Of a stretch of 6,093 nt of DNA, positions 5,624-6,093 are shown one piece after another. The DNA comes from Gammaproteobacteria bacterium (GTDB taxonomy: Bacteria > Pseudomonadota > Gammaproteobacteria > HK1). The position numbers and the translations under genes are program-made. The stretch spans positions 1-6,093 of the forward strand of contig JAGRHX010000312.1 of assembly GCA_020444775.1 (NCBI GenBank), in the 5' to 3' direction. Within the stretch, counting starts at the first letter, position 1. Each line of letters begins with the position of its first letter. The notes under the pieces are model-generated. The model saw only the letters and a program-made list of their open reading frames with translations. It did no database searches and was not told the DNA's origin.

Positions 5624-6093
5624 CAATCCTGCTCCTGATTGCTGTCGCCGAAGCGTGGTGGGCGCTTCTCGAGAAAGGCCCGCATGCCCTCGCGCGCGTC
5701 GTCGGACAAGAACAGCCGTAGCTGGGCCGCGGCCTCGTACTCCAGGGTCTGCTCGAGGCTGGCACTGGCGCCCAGATAGACGCCGTGCTTGATCGCGGCC
5801 AGAGCCTCGGACGGCCCGCGCGCCAGGGCCAGCGCGCGCATCCGCACTGCGGCGTCGAACTCGTCCTCCGGGAAGACCTGATTGACCAGCCCCATCTGCA
5901 GGGCCTGCTCGGCTGACAGACGCTCACCGGTCATCATCAGCTCCAGTGCCCGTGCGGTGCCGACCAGCCGCGGCAGCAGATGATGCCCTGCCCAGTCCGG
6001 TATCAGGCCGATCCGCACGAAGGTCTCGGCGAAGCCGGCAACGCTGCTCGCGTAACGGATGTCACAGGCCAGCGCCAGGTTCATGCCGGCGCC
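5623..6093 (-). CDS. Enoyl-CoA hydratase/isomerase (crotonase) family protein, PaaG-like, C-terminal part
   Basis: C-terminal 156 residues of a crotonase-fold acyl-CoA enzyme; full length is usually about 260, so roughly 100 N-terminal residues lie off the right edge. The Met codon at 6084-6082 is internal, as the conserved GAGMNLALACD motif begins before it. Visible marks are this glycine-rich motif (fragment residues 1-11), the FVRIGLIPDWAG segment (25-36) followed by LLPRLVG (39-45), TGERLSAEQALQMGLVNQV and a C-terminal EGMRAFLEKRPPRF typical of the family. Aligned by eye to rat mitochondrial hydratase, the two catalytic glutamates are replaced by Asn5 and Phe25, while Asp33 matches the Asp in the PDSGG segment of PaaG-type isomerases. 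Isomerase activity on an unsaturated or ring-epoxide acyl-CoA is thus more likely than simple hydration. It is the first visible gene of the minus-strand series and is coupled to the MDR gene. Confidence 0.88.
   Translation of the reverse strand, partial: GAGMNLALACDIRYASSVAGFAETFVRIGLIPDWAGHHLLPRLVGTARALELMMTGERLSAEQALQMGLVNQVFPEDEFDAAVRMRALALARGPSEALAAIKHGVYLGASASLEQTLEYEAAAQLRLFLSDDAREGMRAFLEKRPPRFGDSNQEQD
5632..5636 (-). promoter_or_regulatory. Ribosome binding site within the upstream gene, coupled start
   Basis: AGGAG on the minus strand lies inside the last codons of the crotonase-family gene, 8 bases before the ATG of the MDR gene. With the TGATG overlap at 5625-5621 this indicates translational coupling in one transcript. 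Confidence 0.65.

Noticed and set aside
5624..5626. TTG as the start of the MDR gene
   Set aside because: It adds one residue only; the adjacent ATG has better Shine-Dalgarno spacing and a classic TGATG coupling.
6082..6084. Met codon as the true start of the crotonase gene
   Set aside because: It lies inside the conserved GAGMNLALACD motif, which continues upstream to the window edge; the N-terminal domain is missing because of the window boundary.

Overview
This is a GC-rich stretch of bacterial chromosome, most likely from a proteobacterium. That guess rests on base composition, tight gene packing and the protein families only; no rRNA or other lineage marker is present. I see no tRNA, rRNA, CRISPR array, insertion sequence, integrase or other sign of mobility.

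Left part (1-2279): two membrane-transport genes point away from each other. On the minus strand is the N-terminal 417 residues of a SERCA/PacL-type P-type cation ATPase whose C-terminal half lies off the left edge. On the plus strand is a complete TauE/SafE (TSUP) family permease. They share a 289-base divergent intergenic region with a 7-bp inverted repeat that could be an operator. No convincing sigma-70 promoter could be read there.

Right part (2293-6093): four minus-strand genes read right to left. First is the C-terminal 156 residues of a crotonase-fold enzyme that resembles PaaG-type isomerases and lacks both hydratase glutamates. Next is a zinc-free NADPH:quinone-reductase-like MDR protein, coupled to it by a TGATG stop/start overlap. 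Then come an SMP-30/gluconolactonase-type protein and a GcvT/DmdA-superfamily folate-dependent protein that starts at TTG. The last two genes follow gaps of 91 and 114 bases, each holding a GC-rich hairpin just after the upstream stop codon. The permease and the GcvT-like gene converge with 13 bases between them, and a hairpin spans both stop codons.

The four minus-strand genes look like a catabolic cluster: an acyl-CoA isomerase, a reductase, a lactonase or ester hydrolase, and a C1 transferase delivering a methyl or methylene group to tetrahydrofolate. The substrate cannot be read from the sequence. Nothing here is clearly a new system. The leads most worth following are the crotonase active-site substitutions, the make-up of the cluster, and the repeated hairpins after stop codons.
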